Below are positions 61,041 to 64,000 of a stretch of 64,000 nucleotides of DNA, piece after piece. Location: assembly GCF_006385875.1 (NCBI RefSeq), contig NZ_VFSU01000011.1, forward strand, positions 372,001 through 436,000, in the 5' to 3' direction. Position numbers and translations under genes: made by a program. Under the pieces are notes generated by a model. That model was not told the origin of the DNA and did no database searches. It saw only the letters and a program-made list of their open reading frames with translations. Origin of the DNA: Sandaracinobacter neustonicus. Lineage in GTDB: Bacteria > Pseudomonadota > Alphaproteobacteria > Sphingomonadales > Sphingomonadaceae. Every line of letters begins with the position of its first letter. Within the stretch, counting starts at the first letter, position 1.

Positions 61041-61445
61041 ATGAAAATTCTGCATCCTTCCCTGTCCCGCCCGTCGCTCGCTCTCGCCCTTGTCCTGTGG
61101 GCGGTGCCTGCGCTTGCGTTCGGCCCCGGCCCCGGTGGTGGTCCGGGTGGCGGCGGTCCCGGTGGCGGGCAGGCCGAGCGTGGCGGGCCGCCGCAGGGTC
61201 CGTTCGGGCGCGGCCGCCCGATTTCGGATCATGATCAGGCCCGCATGTCGACCCGTTCGGGCGAAAATCTGGGCTTTGAGCAGCTGATGCGTTCGGCCCA
61301 GACGCGCGGGCATGGCGAATATCTGGGCGTGGAGCCGGATATTTCCCGCAACGTCTATCGCTTCAAGTTCCTGCGCCCCGGCGGCAATGTGGTATGGGTG
61401 GATGTGGATGGCCGCACCGGCCGCGTGGTTTCGGAACGGGAATGA
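61041..61445 (+). CDS. PepSY-like exported protein
   Basis: 134 aa from ATG 61041. A signal peptide is followed by a Gly/Pro-rich low-complexity stretch (FGPGPGGGPGGGGPGGGQAE), then a C-terminal PepSY-like domain (YLGVEPDISRNVYRFKFLRP, VVWVDVDGRTGRVVSERE). It lies 39 bp upstream of the OmpR-type regulator, so it is probably the first gene of that operon. PepSY modules sense or inhibit envelope stress or peptidase activity; this link is inferred. Confidence 0.8.
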   Translation: MKILHPSLSRPSLALALVLWAVPALAFGPGPGGGPGGGGPGGGQAERGGPPQGPFGRGRPISDHDQARMSTRSGENLGFEQLMRSAQTRGHGEYLGVEPDISRNVYRFKFLRPGGNVVWVDVDGRTGRVVSERE

Positions 61446-61484
61446 ACAATCGGCCCGGCAGGGCCAACGGGAGGCAGTTTTGTC

Positions 61485-62141
61485 ATGCGCGTACTGATCG
61501 TCGAGGATGAACCCACGCTGCAGCGCCAGTTGCGGCAGACTTTGGAATCGGCCGGTTATGCCGTCGATTCCGCATCAGACGGGGAAGAAGGCCAGTTTCT
61601 GGGCGAAACGGAAGCCTATGACGCGGTGATTCTGGATCTGGGCCTGCCCGAAGTCGACGGGCTGACGGTGCTGGATCGCTGGCGCAAGGGCGGCAACAAG
61701 ATGCCCGTGCTGGTGCTGACGGCGCGGGACAGCTGGTCTGACAAGGTGGCGGGCCTTGATGCAGGCGCGGATGATTATCTGGCGAAGCCCTTCCAGTCGG
61801 AAGAACTGATCGCCCGCCTGCGCGCGCTGATCCGCCGGGCTTCGGGCAATGCGTCGTCTGAACTGTTGGCGGGCGATGTGCGGCTGGATACCCGTTCGGG
61901 CCGCGTCACGCTGTCTGGAGAGCCGGTGAAGCTGACGGCGCAGGAGTATAAGCTGCTGTCTTACCTGATGCATCACAAGGGCAAGGTCGTTTCCCGCACC
62001 GAGCTGATCGAGCATATCTACGATCAGGATTTCGATCGCGATTCGAACACGATCGAAGTCTTCATCACGCGAATCCGGAAGAAGCTGGGTGCAGACCTTA
62101 TCACCACCATCAGGGGCCTTGGCTACAGCCTCGAAAGCTGA
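61485..62141 (+). CDS. PhoP-like response regulator (OmpR family)
   Basis: 218 aa. Receiver residues: acidic VEDEPTL, phospho-Asp in AVILDLGLPEVDG, Thr in LTARDSWSDKV and Lys in YLAKPF. The winged-helix output has LTAQEYKLLSYLMHHKGKVV and NTIEVFITRIRKKLGAD with IRGLGYSLES. This sequence style is that of PhoP/QseB-type regulators. GGGAGG lies 10 nt before ATG 61485. The kinase follows after about 16 nt. Confidence 0.95.
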   Translation: MRVLIVEDEPTLQRQLRQTLESAGYAVDSASDGEEGQFLGETEAYDAVILDLGLPEVDGLTVLDRWRKGGNKMPVLVLTARDSWSDKVAGLDAGADDYLAKPFQSEELIARLRALIRRASGNASSELLAGDVRLDTRSGRVTLSGEPVKLTAQEYKLLSYLMHHKGKVVSRTELIEHIYDQDFDRDSNTIEVFITRIRKKLGADLITTIRGLGYSLES

Positions 62142-62157
62142 GCCGGCAGCCGGGGCT

Positions 62158-63570
62158 GTGGCGTCCGCCGCCCCGGATTCGCCTGCCTCTCTGCTCAGGC
62201 GGTCGCCCGGCTCCATCAGCCGGCGGCTACTGGTGGCGGCCACCATCTGGATCGCCGCGCTGATCGCGCTGGGTGGTCTGGCGCTGGATCGCATCGTGAC
62301 CGGCACCATTGTGCGCAATTTCGATGCGCAACTGTCCGTCGCACTTCCCGCGATGATCGCGGCAGCAGAGCTGGACCCGTTCGGGGATGTGCGCTTCAAC
62401 CGCCAGCCGGTCGATCCGCGCTTCAACGAGCCTTATTCGGGCCTTTACTGGCAGGTGGCGGCTGAGGGGCATCTGCCGTTCCGCAGCCGTTCGCTGTGGG
62501 ATCGCGAGCTTCCGGCGGATTTCACCGTCTCCTGCGTGGAACCCTGCGTGTCGCGCTCCGGCAATTTTCGCAACGAACCGCTGCGCATCGTCGAGCGGGA
62601 CGGCATCATCCCCGGTTCGCCGGTGGTCTGGCGCTTTCAGGTCTCGCAATCGACGGAGCAGCTGGATGCGCAGGTGCGGGATGTGCGGCGCACGCTCTGG
62701 CTGTCTCTGGGCGTGCTGGGCGCGGGAATGCTGGCGCTGGCCGTGTTGCAGGCCACCTATGGGCTGATGCCGCTGCGGCGGGTGTCGGCGGCGATGGCGG
62801 CGATCCGCGCGGGCCGGATGAGCCGCGCGCCGACGGATGACGTGCCGCCGGAAATCTCGCCGCTGGTGCATGAACTGAACGCGCTGCTGGATCACAACGA
62901 AAAGGCCGCTGAAGATGCGCGGATGCACGCCGGGAACCTCGCCCATGCGCTGAAAACGCCGATGAGCGTGCTGACGAACGAGGCGGCCGCCAACAGCCCC
63001 GATCTGGCGCAGGCGGTGGTGCGTGAGCTCTCCACCATGCGGCGGCATATCGATCACCATCTGGCGCGCGCGCGGGCCATGGGCCGCCGCACTGCCTCCA
63101 CCGCCCGCGCGGAGGTCTGGCCATCTCTGCAGCGGCTGGTGAACGCCATCGAGCGAATCTATGCCGAAAAGGGCGTGGTGATCGACATCGCCGGAGACCG
63201 GCAGGCCTGTTTCCGCGGGGAACGGCAGGATCTGGAAGAGCTGGCGGGCAATCTGATCGACAATGCCGCCAAATATGGCGGGGGCAGGGTGTTCGTGACG
63301 GTCAGTCAGGATGAAGGCAATCCCGGATTCGTTTCCATCGTGGTGGAGGATGACGGGCAGGGCATCCCGGTGAAGCTGCGGGAATCGATGTTCGAACGCG
63401 GGGCGCGGCTGGATACCGGCAAGCCCGGCACGGGGCTGGGGCTTGCCATCGTGCGCGACGTGGCGGACATTTATGGTGGCTCCATCCGCCTGTCGGAATC
63501 CGAAGATCTGGGTGGCCTGATGGCCATACTTCGCCTGCCGGCCTGCCCGTCAAGCGACAAAGCGGGCTGA
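62158..63570 (+). CDS. PhoQ-like sensor histidine kinase
   Basis: About 470 aa from GTG 62158, 16 nt after the regulator; the upstream in-frame start at 62089 would overlap it by 53 nt and is less likely. TM1 (LLVAATIWIAALIALGGLAL) and TM2 (LWLSLGVLGAGMLALAVLQA) bracket a periplasmic sensor of about 150 residues containing a Cys pair (SCVEPCVS). The H-box is HALKTPMSVL, as in PhoQ, followed by NLIDNAAKYGGG and a GTGLGLAIVRDVADIYGGSI lid. It probably senses envelope signals with the PepSY protein. Confidence 0.92.
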   Translation: MASAAPDSPASLLRRSPGSISRRLLVAATIWIAALIALGGLALDRIVTGTIVRNFDAQLSVALPAMIAAAELDPFGDVRFNRQPVDPRFNEPYSGLYWQVAAEGHLPFRSRSLWDRELPADFTVSCVEPCVSRSGNFRNEPLRIVERDGIIPGSPVVWRFQVSQSTEQLDAQVRDVRRTLWLSLGVLGAGMLALAVLQATYGLMPLRRVSAAMAAIRAGRMSRAPTDDVPPEISPLVHELNALLDHNEKAAEDARMHAGNLAHALKTPMSVLTNEAAANSPDLAQAVVRELSTMRRHIDHHLARARAMGRRTASTARAEVWPSLQRLVNAIERIYAEKGVVIDIAGDRQACFRGERQDLEELAGNLIDNAAKYGGGRVFVTVSQDEGNPGFVSIVVEDDGQGIPVKLRESMFERGARLDTGKPGTGLGLAIVRDVADIYGGSIRLSESEDLGGLMAILRLPACPSSDKAG

Positions 63571-63664
63571 AACGGCCCGGCTACGGCTTGACTTCGCGCG
63601 CCGCATCCTGAATAGGCGCGCCCCTGCACCGGGCCGAAGCGCCCGGCGCCAGATGTCATGGCCT

Positions 63665-63739
<75 letters not shown>

Positions 63740-63833
63740 TGACTTTCATTCCGCCGCAGATTTGGGAATCCGGCTGGAAATCCCCGAAAAACCCGTGTCT
63801 AACGGCCGCGCAAACGGCGTTCGGGGGTGTTGC

Positions 63834-64000
63834 ATGGCAGACGGGCAGCGGATCAAAATCGATTTGCCGAAGGTGCCGCTGCTGCTGTGCGGCTTCCTCG
63901 CCGGGATGATGATCCTGTTCTATGGCGCGGCCGTGTTCGAACCTTTGGTGTTCGCGCTGTTCATCATCGCACTGACAGCCCCTTTCATGCTCCGCCTGCG
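63834..64000 (+). CDS. Membrane protein, N-terminal fragment (runs off window)
   Basis: The frame from ATG 63834 is open to the right edge (55 codons). Two hydrophobic segments (VPLLLCGFLAGMMILFYGAA and PLVFALFIIALTAPFMLRL) suggest the start of a polytopic protein such as an AI-2E-type (PerM) transporter. This guess is weak because most of the gene is outside the window. Confidence 0.5.
   Translation, partial: MADGQRIKIDLPKVPLLLCGFLAGMMILFYGAAVFEPLVFALFIIALTAPFMLRL

Overview
The window is high-GC alphaproteobacterial chromosome, most likely from a sphingomonad (Sphingomonadales). Pointers are a fused MrpAB Na+/H+ antiporter subunit, an intracellular PHB depolymerase divergent from a 3-hydroxybutyrate dehydrogenase, a TonB-dependent receptor, a NodT-type efflux lipoprotein and a tRNA-Thr(GGT) of alphaproteobacterial type. 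The genus cannot be fixed from the sequence alone.

1-8039 is the right end of an integrated genomic island. Its right boundary is a 47-nt copy of the 3' end of tRNA-Arg(CCG) at 7993-8039, next to a tyrosine integrase at 6453-7814. Inside, all on the minus strand, is a tightly packed defence operon: abiEi-abiEii (nucleotidyltransferase toxin-antitoxin), a two-domain PD-(D/E)XK nuclease, and hamA-hamB (Hachiman: DUF1837 nuclease plus Ski2-like helicase; hamB runs off the left edge). The only visible promoter lies before abiEi. It is apparently leaderless and sits inside an 11-bp perfect inverted repeat, so AbiEi may control the whole five-gene cassette. This is the most interesting part of the window. 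Just outside the island, 8160-9972 holds an N-terminally truncated mcrC and a ParD-like/zeta toxin pair, probably older mobile material.

10-22 kb is mostly small exported proteins (two hypotheticals, DUF2147, LprI-like, DUF3011), an ionotropic-glutamate-receptor-like channel, a TRIC-family channel, twin AraC regulators with nearly identical DNA-binding domains, a beta-barrel protein, an SDR and a porin remnant. 19.7-28.1 kb is a drug-efflux block: histidine kinase, response regulator, MipA-like outer membrane protein, then NodT-type outer membrane factor, membrane fusion protein and RND pump. A 161-bp IS5-like MITE at 28984-29144 sits exactly on the stop codon of a membrane-protein gene.

30-35.9 kb is the MoxR operon (DUF4129-like, DUF4350, MoxR, DUF58, SpoIIM-like, RDD). 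Its DUF58 gene carries an in-frame TAG at codon 38. 36-42 kb is a complete mrp (mnh/pha) Na+/H+ antiporter operon A/B-C-D-E-F-G. 42-46.6 kb encodes an ABC exporter whose permease is fused to an M1-type metallopeptidase, followed by a TonB-dependent receptor. The rest is housekeeping and metabolism: a methyltransferase, DUF418 protein, gamma-glutamyltransferase, cyclopropane-fatty-acid synthase-like enzyme, the PHB catabolism pair with PhaR-like sites between them, an ectonucleotide phosphodiesterase, a MerR regulator, an ABC-F ATPase, a PepSY/two-component operon, tRNA-Thr(GGT), and the start of a membrane protein at the right edge.
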